DNA of 64,000 nucleotides from Homoserinimonas sp. OAct 916 (lineage in GTDB: Bacteria > Actinomycetota > Actinomycetes > Actinomycetales > Microbacteriaceae), in the NCBI RefSeq assembly GCF_003260275.1, contig NZ_QJHB01000004.1, forward strand, positions 186,001 through 250,000, in the 5' to 3' direction. Below the pieces are notes generated by a model. That model worked only from the letters and a program-made list of their open reading frames with translations, was not told the DNA's origin and ran no database searches. Both the position numbers and the translations under genes were made by a program. Position 1 is the first letter of the stretch. Each line of letters opens with the position of its first letter. Shown here in pieces: positions 25,066 through 33,521 of this stretch.

Positions 25066-25102
25066 GGTGTCCTTGGGCCCAGAACGAAGGCCCAAGGACA
25101 CC
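25066..25102. other. Perfect 14-bp hairpin between binding-protein and permease genes
   Basis: GGTGTCCTTGGGCC (25066-25079) and GGCCCAAGGACACC (25089-25102) are exact inverted repeats with a 9-base loop, placed directly after the binding-protein stop (25108) and before the dppB-like TTG (25035). Such intercistronic hairpins in transporter operons usually shield the upstream mRNA from 3' exonucleases or cause partial termination, so that more binding protein than permease is made. Confidence 0.75.
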
Positions 25103-25107
25103 GAAGG

Positions 25108-26727
25108 CTATTCCCTCGTCAGGTATCGGAGCTGGAAGAGCTGATCGCTGCGCAAAGCGATTCCTGAAACATCAGCACGGGTGACAACAGACGTATCCAT
25201 TGCAAAAAGATTGACGAAGGCTGCCTCATCTATGACAATCTGTTGGGCTAGGGCAGAAAGTCGCTCACGCTCGGCGTCATCACCCTCGTCAATACCAGTG
25301 AGCACCAGTTCGTCAAACTTTGCATTTGAGAATCCGGTCTGATTTGTTGCTCTGTCAGTCAGAAGTACTGCGCGCATTTGAAAGAACGGATCCTGCACAG
25401 AAGATACCCAGTTGCCAATTAAGAATGGAAGCTTTTGGGAATAGCTTGATGTAATGAAGTCAACTTCTGCCATCTTCGAAATATTGACTGTCACCCCAAT
25501 TTCTGCCAAAGCAGATTGAATGTAAACAGCAGAATCTACGGAAATTTGGTCCGAAGACGATACCGAAAGTTCAACAGCTAGCCCTTCTAAGCCAGCATCC
25601 TCCAATAACTTCTTTGCTGCCGCAGTATTCGTTTCATATTGCGTAGTCTTGTCGTCGGGCGCAATGCTCGTCTCCATATTGTTCGGCACAATCCCATATG
25701 CAGGGCTTGCTTGACCGAGCATGACTTCTTCCATTAGCTGTTCGTAGGGAATGGCTTTCGCAATAGCTTGACGTACAACGTCATTGTCAAATGGTGCAAC
25801 CTTTGGGTTCATCCCAAGGAAATAGAAGAATCCGCTGGGCATGGTAAGGACTCTGAGTGCCTCGTCAGACGCAGCCTCCTGCACAAGGCGAGGCGTTAAC
25901 TGAAGCGCGACATCGATGTCCCCATTCTTGACCGCAAGATAGCGTTGATCCAGATCCGGCATATTTAGAATCGTAATCTTTTCCGCGAATACGTCCTCGG
26001 CATGCACATAATTGCTGTTCTTTACCAGCGTCATGCTTTCAGCGCCCGCCCAATCTTCAAGAGCAAAGGGACCGGACGGAGTCGCGTTGTTCGTAAAGTA
26101 ATCCGTGGCCGACCCGTCCTTTCCCGGATTGGCCATCCCCGCATCCGCACTAACGACCGAGAACGTGCTTTGGGCAAGGAACTTGTTTAGCGCTGGTGAT
26201 TGAGCATCAAGGGTGACCTCGATTGTCGATTCGTCTATCGCAACAATCTGGGACTCAGCATCGCTTATGTGCATAAATATCGAGCTCGACCCAGCCACAT
26301 AAGACGCTTCGGAAAGGGTGCGTTTCATACTGTAGACAACGTCCTCGGATGTCAGTGGAGTTCCATCAGCGAACGTAAGCCCATCGACAAGGCGATATGT
26401 CAAAGTTCTCCCATCCTCTGACGTCTCGGTACTCTCGATGACTCCGTTTATGTGCTTGCCAGTGGTCGCCAGGTATCCACCTTCAACGGGCTCAAATTCC
26501 TCTTCGACGAGGCCCGCATACAGATTGGCGGTAGCTTGCAACGCCGTGTAGCTCTTAGTTAAAATTGGATCAAGCCCTTCAACTTCACCCGCGCCGATCA
26601 CGAACGTGCGACTGACCTCTACCTCCTGCCCCGCTTCTTCGCCGGGCACTTCTGCTTGACATCCAGCGAGTGCTACCAGTCCGACCAGTCCGAGCGCGGC
26701 AGCTCGCGCGATACGACTATGTATCAT
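25108..26727 (-). CDS. Peptide-type ABC transporter substrate-binding lipoprotein (539 aa)
   Basis: Lipoprotein signal with lipobox LAGC and Cys23, an acidic linker, and family 5 solute-binding features: RTFVIGAGEVEGLDPIL, LTSEDVVYSMKRTL, VRQAIAKAIPYEQLM, AAAKKLLEDAGL. AGAGAAAGAG lies upstream of ATG 26727. First gene of the importer/amidase operon that runs to 15498; two copies of the TTGTCnGAC operator lie 104-140 bases upstream. Its A+T-rich codons set it apart from the homologue at 5872-7491, with which it shares only family-level similarity. Confidence 0.9.
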   Translation of the reverse strand: MIHSRIARAAALGLVGLVALAGCQAEVPGEEAGQEVEVSRTFVIGAGEVEGLDPILTKSYTALQATANLYAGLVEEEFEPVEGGYLATTGKHINGVIESTETSEDGRTLTYRLVDGLTFADGTPLTSEDVVYSMKRTLSEASYVAGSSSIFMHISDAESQIVAIDESTIEVTLDAQSPALNKFLAQSTFSVVSADAGMANPGKDGSATDYFTNNATPSGPFALEDWAGAESMTLVKNSNYVHAEDVFAEKITILNMPDLDQRYLAVKNGDIDVALQLTPRLVQEAASDEALRVLTMPSGFFYFLGMNPKVAPFDNDVVRQAIAKAIPYEQLMEEVMLGQASPAYGIVPNNMETSIAPDDKTTQYETNTAAAKKLLEDAGLEGLAVELSVSSSDQISVDSAVYIQSALAEIGVTVNISKMAEVDFITSSYSQKLPFLIGNWVSSVQDPFFQMRAVLLTDRATNQTGFSNAKFDELVLTGIDEGDDAERERLSALAQQIVIDEAAFVNLFAMDTSVVTRADVSGIALRSDQLFQLRYLTRE

Positions 26728-26830
26728 GAGATCTCTTTCTCTCTTTTAGTGGTTTCCTTGTTGAGTTGAAGCGGTTGATTTTGTCGACGCTCCTCAGGTT
26801 TACTGATCGGCTCGATTGTTGAAAGTCGAA

Positions 26831-26841
26831 TTGTCTGACTT
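26831..26841. promoter_or_regulatory. TTGTCTGACTT, operator-like palindrome copy 2 of the importer promoter
   Basis: TTGTC-T-GACTT has one perfect half site and lies just downstream of the minus-strand -10 candidate TATGAT (26846-26851). With the second copy 26 bases away (26857) it forms a tandem pair about two and a half helix turns apart, which would allow cooperative binding over the promoter. Confidence 0.55.
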
Positions 26842-26856
26842 AGGGATCATATTGAA

Positions 26857-26867
26857 TTGTCAGACTC
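26857..26867. promoter_or_regulatory. TTGTCAGACTC, operator-like palindrome copy 1 of the importer promoter
   Basis: TTGTC-A-GACTC occupies the space between the putative -35 region and TATGAT of the promoter of the operon starting at 26727. It shares the TTGTCnGAC core with 7541, 26831 and 44833. Confidence 0.55.
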
Positions 26868-27049
26868 ATGACTTGAAATGAAACGATACATGGTTTTCGG
26901 CCAAAAACGAAGTCTCATGTTTGTATTCTTGAATACGACGGAAATCACATCGCTTCAGCATCAATCCTGCGTTCACCTCATTTCAGCCTCGGGCGAACCG
27001 CAACGGTGCACGGGGTGGTCTCGGCTTGATCGTTTGAGGGCTGGTTCCA

Positions 27050-27312
27050 GAGCGTTCCTGATTTGCCCAAGTTCAATCGGTGAACTCATCGATTCCCACG
27101 TGCGTACGGGCGGCGTTGAACCAGCACACCCAGCCCAGTGTCGTGACTTCAACTTAATCGACAGACAGCCAGGGACCGCGGGGTTTGGTCAACTCCGCCT
27201 TGTAGATGCCGATCCGTGACTGGATCAGCGCGTTGTCGCAGCCATCGCTGACGGTCCCGACGGAGGGGTCAATTCCGTTCTCGATCAGCCTCTCGGTGAC
27301 AGTCAATCGATG
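27050..27312 (-). pseudogene. IS3-family transposase OrfB fragment
   Basis: The minus strand reads LTVTERLIENGIDPSVGTV, then NALIQSRIGIYKAEL, then RGPWLSVD followed by a stop, and continues TLGWVCWFNAARTH. This is the DDE integrase core of IS3-family OrfB with the central residues and a premature stop. Both ends are missing. No intact gene lies between 26868 and 27312; the plus-strand frame in the same place is an antisense artefact. Confidence 0.75.
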
Positions 27313-27319
27313 TTTATCT

Positions 27320-27725
27320 GGCGGGTTCAACCGGTCGTTGTAACACTGGGCTGTTGAAGAGAGCGTCTCTGCTCCTCCAAGACTTCACAGGGGTCTTCCA
27401 ACCGGGGGTCTTTCGGGAGCGGTTGTTAAGTGCGCGTGCGACGGCTTCGAGGTCCGCGGCGGACCGGCGCGAGAATTCGGTGCCTTTGGCGAAGTACTGG
27501 CGTAAGAGTCCGTTGGCTTTCTCGTTCGTAAGTCGCTGCCAGGGCGAGCGAGGATCGGCGAAGAACACTCTCGTACCGGTATCGAGCGCGAACTGCGCAC
27601 GATCGGAAAGCTCCTTTCCGCGATCCCAGGTGACAGTTTTGCAGAGTTGCTCGGGGAGCTTCGTCATCGACATAGTCAGGCCAGCGGTCACCGCGACGGC
27701 ACCGTAGCCATCGAGCGATGGCCAT
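27320..27725 (-). pseudogene. IS30-family transposase, C-terminal fragment with frameshift
   Basis: The minus frame contains TVTWDRGKELSDRAQF, FFADPRSPWQR, NEKANGLLRQYF and LNNRSRKTPGWKTP, the catalytic half of an IS30 transposase. After GWKTP the frame shifts; the neighbouring frame gives EVLEEQRRSLQQPSVTTTG and stop, the normal end. The N-terminal half is absent. CAACGACCGGTTGAA at the C-terminal end resembles IS30-type terminal sequence. Confidence 0.8.
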
Positions 27726-27799
27726 TCTTCACGGGTGGCTTCTCGCCCTAGCTCGTCTCGCCTTCTGCGGCAAAATAAGCTGTCATCTACACTCTCGGC

Positions 27800-28594
27800 T
27801 CAGCAACCGTCACCATAGGCGGAGCTGAGCTTGGCCAAATGTTCTTTCATGGACGACGAAGCGCCTACACTGTCGCCCGCCTCAATGCGTAAAAGGATCT
27901 CGATATGGTCCTCAGTGACGCTTGTCCAGAACGTCGCACCCAAGCCGTTTGGGACGGCTCGGGCCTGAAGTACGCGGAAAACCGGTTCGGCCATGACGCC
28001 CAAGAGCCGGTTGCTTGATGCCTCTACCACAAGGCCGTGGAAGTTGCGGTGATCACGGAATTTCCGGCCGCGTCCCCTTGCCTGGTTTTCTCGCTCGACC
28101 ATGACCCGCATCTCGTCGATATGGTGCTGTTCGTGGCGAAGGGCAGCCAGACCAGCCGCGGGGACCTCTAGAAGCTCACGTGCCTCTAGCAGGTTCGCCA
28201 AAGAAACGTCGTCAGCCCCCGACATCAGTCCCAGGCTCGTCTCGAGGTAGTCGCTTACCTGATCGAACCGCATCCGCGAGATGAACGTGCCACCGGTGGT
28301 CCCTCGGGTTGTATTGACCAGGTCGCGGGATGCGAGCGCACGCAGCGCCTCACGAACGGTACTCCGGCTAACGCCGAAAATCTCGGCCAGTTCAGACTCA
28401 GCCGGTAGCCGGTCCCCCGACCCGAGCGATCCGTCGAGGATGAGGTCACGCAGTTGATCGGCGACCTGCTGATAGGCAGGCCTAACCTTGCCTACCTGCG
28501 GGCCAAAGAGGGCTTCACGAGCCTTTGAACGAGCGACCAAGGCGTCGCCTTCAACTTCACCTCCGTTGGTCTTTCCAACCACGTATTGTCTCAC
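27800..28594 (-). CDS. GntR-family regulator, FadR/FCD subfamily (about 264 aa)
   Basis: N-terminal winged helix (AYQQVADQLRDLILDGS, GDRLPAESELAEIFGVSRS, TVREALRALASRDLV) and a C-terminal all-helical FCD ligand domain with metal-type His residues in RNFHGLV, VTEDHIEILL and MKEHLAK. Start is uncertain: GTG 28594 is given; TTG 28627 and GTG 28582 are possible. A near-operator TTGTCTCACTT overlaps this start. It is the only intact non-IS gene in the IS cluster and is the best candidate to bind the TTGTCnGACAA sites upstream of the surrounding catabolic operons. FCD regulators usually sense carboxylic acids or acyl-CoAs. Confidence 0.85.
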   Translation of the reverse strand: MRQYVVGKTNGGEVEGDALVARSKAREALFGPQVGKVRPAYQQVADQLRDLILDGSLGSGDRLPAESELAEIFGVSRSTVREALRALASRDLVNTTRGTTGGTFISRMRFDQVSDYLETSLGLMSGADDVSLANLLEARELLEVPAAGLAALRHEQHHIDEMRVMVERENQARGRGRKFRDHRNFHGLVVEASSNRLLGVMAEPVFRVLQARAVPNGLGATFWTSVTEDHIEILLRIEAGDSVGASSSMKEHLAKLSSAYGDGC

Positions 28595-28596
28595 TT
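28586..28596. promoter_or_regulatory. TTGTCTCACTT, one base away from the 26831 operator
   Basis: The site differs from TTGTCTGACTT by one base and overlaps the assumed start of the GntR gene. It could serve autoregulation if a downstream start (GTG 28582) is used. The mismatch breaks the right half site, so it is only a weak candidate. Confidence 0.25.
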
Positions 28597-28777
28597 TTCT
28601 TGGACTAGGTGGCGTTGCTGAATGCAAGAGTCGCGCACTATTGCGCGCATCCGCTCGAAGCGTACCATCCGAGCTATACCAATGACCCTAGTCTTCGGTT
28701 CCCGGGCGCACCTTGTCGATTCGAGTTGCTGTTGTCGCGATGGGTCACGTCCCGCTGAGTGGATGCTCCTATCGTTG

Positions 28778-29785
28778 TCAAGCAGCCTTTTGAGCGGGTT
28801 TTGCTGTTCGCTGCGTGTGGTTGTCGAGCCATATTTGGTAGGCATTTTGGAGCTCCGAGTCGGAGCGTTCGCCCATTTCTAGTCGCCGGAGTCGCTGGTG
28901 GGGAACGCCCAGCTGTATGGCGACTTCGGTCATCGCAAGCTGCAGTGCCTGCCTTCGTTGGCGTAGTAAGGGGCCTTGCTGAGTGCTGATCTCTGGGTGG
29001 GTGAGCAGAGTGAAGATTTCGTTGGTGACATGTCGTTTGAGGCAGCGGACGATGTCGCGATCGGAGAGGCCCTCGGCGCGGCGCTTATCGAAGTAAGCCA
29101 TCGTGCGGGGGTCTTTGTGGCGGCGGCGGCTGAGAACGATGCGGTGTAGCGAAGCGTTCGCCTGGCGGTCGCCGCCGCGGGAGAGGCGATGGCGGGGGCG
29201 CACTCCGGAGGACGCCGGGATCGGAGCGACGCCGCAGAGTGCCGCAAATTGTGCCTTCGTGCCGACGCGGTCGGGGTTATCGCCCAGAGTCGCCAGTAGG
29301 GTGCCGGCAACGACTGGTCCGATGCCGTGCACGGACATCAACGCTGGGTTACTTATGCGGGTGAGGTGCTTGGGGTCGGTGTCGATGTCTTCTATCTCTC
29401 GCGCGAGCTCTTGGGCGCGATGGGCGAGGCGCTTGAGGCAAAGGCGGCAGACATGGTCAGGAGTCACGCCTCTTCCCGGTCGTGTTCGCGCCACGACCTC
29501 AAGGAGTCTCGCACCCTCATAGCGGCGGAAGTCCGCCCGAACTGCCTCGGGCGCGGTCACTAGCTGGGCATGGATCTGGTTGATTGCGGCGGTGCGTGCT
29601 TTGGCGGCGGAGGTGCGTTCGGCGAGAAGCATGCGGATGGATTCGGCCAGGCCGTCGCGCTGTTTTGGTGTGGCCAGCCCGACCGCGGCGACGTGATGAG
29701 TGTCTCTGTGCGTATCGACCCCGACGTAGATTCCCGGCGGGAGCGAATCGGTGTCAACTGATGGGAGAGGTGTCGTGGATCTCAT
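28778..29785 (-). pseudogene. IS110-family transposase with internal deletion and HTH-like tail
   Basis: Open frame of 335 codons from ATG 29785 (GGAGGGA upstream). It starts GIYVGVDTHRDTHH, the first RuvC-like (DEDD) segment, but then jumps to PKQRDGLAESIRML, a part that normally comes about 100 residues later; the Glu and the two later Asp of the DEDD site are missing. The C-terminal transposase part is intact (SVHGIGPVVAGTLLA, FAALCGVAPIPASSG). After it comes LRQRRQALQLAMTEVAIQLG, an XRE-like helix-turn-helix tail that is not part of typical IS110 proteins. Catalytically dead. Confidence 0.8.
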
Positions 29786-30010
29786 AACTGTGTCCCTCCG
29801 TCGCGGAAAATGCGGGAAGTCACCGTGGACCGAGCAGGAAGACAACACAAAGGTGAGACGTCGCGGTCAAGCTCCTATCAAGTCATGCCCGCCAAATCCT
29901 TGGGTGACAATGGCCCCGAAGCGGTGGACAGATCCACTCCAAGACAACCGTTTGACCGGTGTCGGTGGAGTTTGGAGTCACACCGCTTCGGGGCTATATC
30001 CATTGTCTAT
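29786..30010 (-). ncRNA. Structured non-coding end of the IS110 element, candidate bridge-RNA region
   Basis: About 225 bases upstream of the IS110 gene without a gene. It contains three nested stems on the minus strand: CCCCGAAGCGGTG/CACCGCTTCGGGG (29914-29926 with 29981-29993, exact 13 bp), an inner ACTCCAA/TTGGAGT, and an innermost GACACCG/CGGTTGTC with one bulged base. IS110-type elements are known to encode a structured bridge RNA in a non-coding end next to the recombinase gene; position and folding fit. Whether it is expressed is unknown. Confidence 0.45.
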
Positions 30011-30055
30011 GTGGGGTTGGTCAACACCGTGCGGTCAGTATTTCTAGTCTACGCG

Positions 30056-30725
30056 GCAGTAAGTTCCGGAAAGGATCACCGCCTCGTCAATGACGTCGGC
30101 CAGGTTGTTCATGGTGGCCAGTTCAGGCATCGAGGCTTCGGAGAAGCAGCGGCGTTTAGCGGCTTCCCACTCGTCGTGCTGCTCGATCAGGACAGACCCG
30201 GACAGGCGCAGCAGGGCCGCGGCGTTGAGGAACGCGCCGACGACGTCGGTGCGACGTTTGAACTCCTCGTTCCAGCGGGTTCGTCGAGATCTGTCGCCAG
30301 CAGCGCTGCGGGAACAGGCGAATGCAAGCAGATTGGGTTGGGCGTCGGTGAGCATTGCGGCGACCTCCCGATAGGCACAGCCGAGCATCGTAATTACCCA
30401 CCGAACTGTTTCTGAAGGTGTTCCGCATCGGGCTGGGCAAAGATCGTTCGGATGATCGAGGCGACCATGTCTTGGGATACTTTCAGGACCACGGCGAGGT
30501 CGTTTCGCATGTAGGGCACTCGGCAGCGCTGCCAGCCGGTTCAGAACCCTTCGTTCTCGCTGTCCCCCATATCGAAACCAAGCACTTCCCGGCGCCGGTC
30601 GGAGGCAACACCGACCGCGACGACGATCGCCTGGGACACGATACGGTGCCCGAGCCTCGCTTTGCAATAGTTCACGTCGAGGAACACAGACGGCTAGTGG
30701 CGGACGCCGAGGGTGCGGGCCGGGA
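30056..30725 (-). pseudogene. IS256-family transposase remnant with frameshifts and deletion
   Basis: Pieces of an IS256 (Mutator-type) transposase occur in order in all three minus frames: VFLDVNYCKARLGHRIVSQA, REVLGFDMGDSENEGF then a stop, a deletion, WQRCRVPYMRNDLAVV, KVSQDMVASIIRTIFAQPDA, then STNPLER, FKRRTDVVGAFLN, LLRLSGSVLIEQHDEWEA and SEASMPEL. At least two frameshifts, one nonsense codon and about 40 missing codons make it inactive. Confidence 0.85.
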
Positions 30726-30786
30726 ACGGGGCGACCCCGGAGTCCAAGCCGGCGCAGATCCTAGACACCTTGAATTATTTCCCCTT

Positions 30787-30855
30787 GTCGACTCGACCCC
30801 GGTACCCGCGGGAATGGCCCGGGAGACCGTGAAACGCTCCGATCTGGCCGGCGAC
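30787..30855 (+). repeat. 69-bp IS982-type fragment duplicated from/with 31843-31911
   Basis: The segment encodes LVDSTPVPAGMARETVKRSD, the first-Asp region of the transposase at 31504, and matches 31843-31911 in all but a few bases. The rest of that copy is absent. The surroundings, 30726-31036, hold no gene; flanking sequence was not recognised. Confidence 0.8.
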
Positions 30856-31036
30856 GGGCCTCGTACTCTCGGCTCTTCTGCGGATTCAGGCTCTATTCCT
30901 CGATCCACCGGTGAGGCTCGGAAGTTGACGGCGCGGTAAACAGAGAATGCCTTCCGAATCAGGAAAAATTGAAACTAATTAGGGTTCATTTCTACCGACT
31001 CGAGAGGCACCTCGTAGATGCAAGTTTTCCATTGAT

Positions 31037-31440
31037 CTACTGCACTGTCAGCAACCTTCGATGACACGAATCTCGTGTCAGCCGCCGGGCTCGTCCCGGC
31101 GATGGCGTTGGCGGCTCGAACGGGCCATGCCGAGCTCGCCAACCGGTGGCTGACCTTGCCCGGATACCTCGGCGCGAACGCGGGCTTGAAAGTCACCGCG
31201 CTGGTCGCGGGAGTGCTCGCTGGCGCCGAATCCATCGACGACGTGGCGTTATTGCGTCACGGTGGGATGAAGAAACTCTTCGACGGCGCGTATGCACCGT
31301 CAATGCCAGGATCGTTCCTGCGCGCGTTCAACTTCGGCCACGTCCGCCAACTCGACGCGGTCGCCTCCAGATGGTTGATCAATGTCGCGAAGGCGACCCC
31401 GATCGTGGCAGGGATCGATGACCACGCCATAGATGAGTAA
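31037..31440 (+). pseudogene. IS1380-family transposase, N-terminal fragment
   Basis: The frame reads ATFDDTNLVSAAGLVPAMAL, then NAGLKVTALVAGVLAGAESI, DDVALLRHGGMKKLF and FNFGHVRQLDAVASRWL, which is the N-terminal third of an IS1380 transposase. No start codon with a ribosome site is visible, and the frame stops in GIDDHAIDE just before the DDE core would begin, where other sequence takes over. Confidence 0.85.
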
Positions 31441-31503
31441 TTCCTACTGGCTTCGTGGGCGCGGTGGCTTCTAAAGTCTGACGGAGGGTGTAAAACCCTT
31501 GGT

Positions 31504-32406
31504 GTGAACAATGAACTCAACACCCTCCTGACCACACTTTATGTCTTCCTCGACGACCGCATCCTCCAACGCCTCAGTCTGTCTCGAGCCGGCCGGCCGA
31601 GCCGCCGACCGGTCTTGACCGACGCAGAATTGCTCTGCCTGGTCGTGGCCCAGCACCTGCTGCAGTTCGACTCGGAAACCAGATGGGTCCGTTACGCCCA
31701 CACCCACCTGAAGGACATGTTCCCGGGCATGCCCCACCAGCCCGGATACAACAAGCGCGTCCGCGCCGCAGGCACCCTGATCTCAGCCGTGATCACCGAA
31801 CGCGCCCGAGACACCCCGTCCTGGCATGAACTGCTGCGCCTGGTCGACTCGACCCCGGTACCCGCGGGAATGTCACGGGAAACGGTGAAACGCTCCGACC
31901 TGGCCGGCGACGCAGGCTACGGGTATTGCGCCTCGCACTCCCGGTTTTTCTGGGGTTTCCCGCTCTACCTGATCAGCACACCCGAGGGCATGCCCGTCCT
32001 CTGGGCGCTGGCGAACCCGAAGATCGGTGAACGCGAAGTCACCCAAGCGATGCTCGAACAAGGCCACCATCTCGTCCCGGACGGGCAGGCCATCCTCGGC
32101 GACAAGGGCTTCGCCGGGAAGGACCTCGAGCGATTCATCAGTGAGGAACTTGGCGCCACCTTGATCCGGCCCGACCGCAAAGACGAGAAACCGAGATTCG
32201 GAAAGCTCGGCGGCATCCGCCAATGGATCGAGTCCTTGTTCGACACCCTCAAAGGACAACTCGGCCTCGAACGCCACGACGGCAGAACACTAGCCGGAGT
32301 TTACGCCTGAGTCGGCGCGAAACTCCTCGCCCTCGCCGCCGGAATCTGGCACAACTGGCTCATCGACGCACCCAGCAAACGCTCACTCATCGCCTACGAC
32401 CACTAG
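31504..32406 (+). pseudogene. IS982-type (DDE) transposase with one nonsense codon
   Basis: Near full-length transposase: LVDSTPVPAG (first Asp), ILGDKGFAGKDLE (second Asp) and RQWIESLFDTLKGQ (Glu). At 32308-32310 an in-frame TGA follows GVYA; the frame then continues VGAKLLALAAGIWHNWLID to TAG at 32404-32406, so a single CGA-to-TGA change probably broke it. The short version (268 aa) keeps the DDE triad. A 69-bp piece of a sister copy lies at 30787. Confidence 0.85.
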
Positions 32407-32435
32407 GAATAAATCATCTAGACCACGAAGAGGAC

Positions 32436-33409
32436 CTAGGTGTTCTTCCCATTGACGTTATGGACACGTTCGATGGGTGACTTGCTTCCGATGCCGGTAT
32501 AGGGTCTGTGATGATTGTAGTGATGGATCCATTCCTTGTATGCGGCCGCGCGAACGGTCTCTGAGTCCTAGTGGTGGGCGTAGGCCTACTCGGACGCGAG
32601 TTTGCGGTGGAAGCGCTCGTCTTCCCGTTGGTTTGCGGCCGGTAGTGTCGGGTGTATTTGTGGCTGACCTGCTCGCCGAGGGTGCCATTGAACAGCTTCG
32701 AACGGTTGCAGGACCCGTTGTCGGTCATCACCCGGGTGACGGTGATGCCCAGGTCGGCGCAGAACGCGTTGGCGCGTTCCCAGAACCCGGCGGCGGTCTC
32801 TATCTTCTCGTTTTCCAGGATCTCGGAGTAGGCGATGCGGGAGTGGTCATCGATCGCCGAGTGCAGGGAGGCGTATCCGACCCGTGAACGATTCTTACGT
32901 CCCTTCGCCCGCCCCAGGGTGCAGTGGCCACCACCGTCGGGGATGCGGCCGAGCTTCTTCACATCCACATGCACAAGATCGCCCGGGTTAGAGCGTTCGT
33001 AACGCACCGGTTTAGGTTTGCGGATCCGCACCCCGGTGTTCAAATCAATGTGCCCCAACAACGGCACCCCGTATCGTTTGAGGACCTACGACACCGTCGA
33101 CTGCGGAAGGTGCAGGTGGTAGGCGATCCGGTGCGGACCCCACCGCCGGGTCACCCGCAGGGCGACGATGCGTCGCTCGGTCCGCCGGGCCATCCGGTTC
33201 GGCGAGTGCCGCGGACGCGAGGACCGGTCCTGCAGCCCCGCCTCGCCCTCGGCCCGGTATCGGGCAACCCATTTGGAGACTGTGCCCGGGGCCACTTGGA
33301 AGCGCTCAGCGACGCGCGCCTGCGCCCAACCCTCGTTGAGGACCAGCTGGGCGATCTTCAAACGACCAGATGGATTCAGGGCGGCGCGGGCGTGGGTAAC
33401 GTATGACAC
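32436..33409 (-). pseudogene. IS481-family transposase with nonsense codons and frameshift
   Basis: Starting at ATG 33409 the frame gives the HTH part (RLKIAQLVLNEGWAQARVAE) up to a TAG near 33088, continues in frame with GHIDLNTGVRIRKPKPVRYE, VDVKKLGRIPDGGGH, IDDHSRIAYSEILE and VMTDNGSCN, then shifts frame after PQTNGK; the other frame reads ERFHRKLASE, stop, SETVRAAAYKEWIHHYNHHR and SPIERVHNVNGKNT, stop. The order is complete, but two to three stops and one frameshift inactivate it. Confidence 0.88.
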
Positions 33410-33521
33410 GAGGACCTCCGTGGATTGAGATGAGTGTGGTAGCCCATATCGATACCGGAGGTCCTCACCTCATGTCACATCACACGCCGCTGCACACAAC
33501 CTCCGTGGGAAGAACACCTAG
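33410..33521 (+). mobile_element. IS481 solo remnant: start and end of a deleted second copy
   Basis: The sequence before the IS481 gene (CGGAGGTCCTCG then ATG on the minus strand) is mirrored at 33460-33475 on the plus strand (GGAGGTCCTCACCTCATG). Shortly after, GGGAAGAACACCTAG at 33507-33521 repeats, in inverted orientation, the transposase end at 32436-32450 (HN-x-x-GKNT stop). The simplest reading is a second IS481 copy in opposite orientation that lost almost all of its coding region. Its TAG also supplies the stop of the thioesterase gene. Confidence 0.5.

Noticed and set aside
26878-27219. A 113-codon plus-strand ORF
   Set aside because: The opposite strand carries recognisable IS3 OrfB sequence and the ORF has no ribosome site.
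31470-31490. AGTCTGACGG resembling the operator core
   Set aside because: It lies in the end of the IS982-type element with no promoter context.
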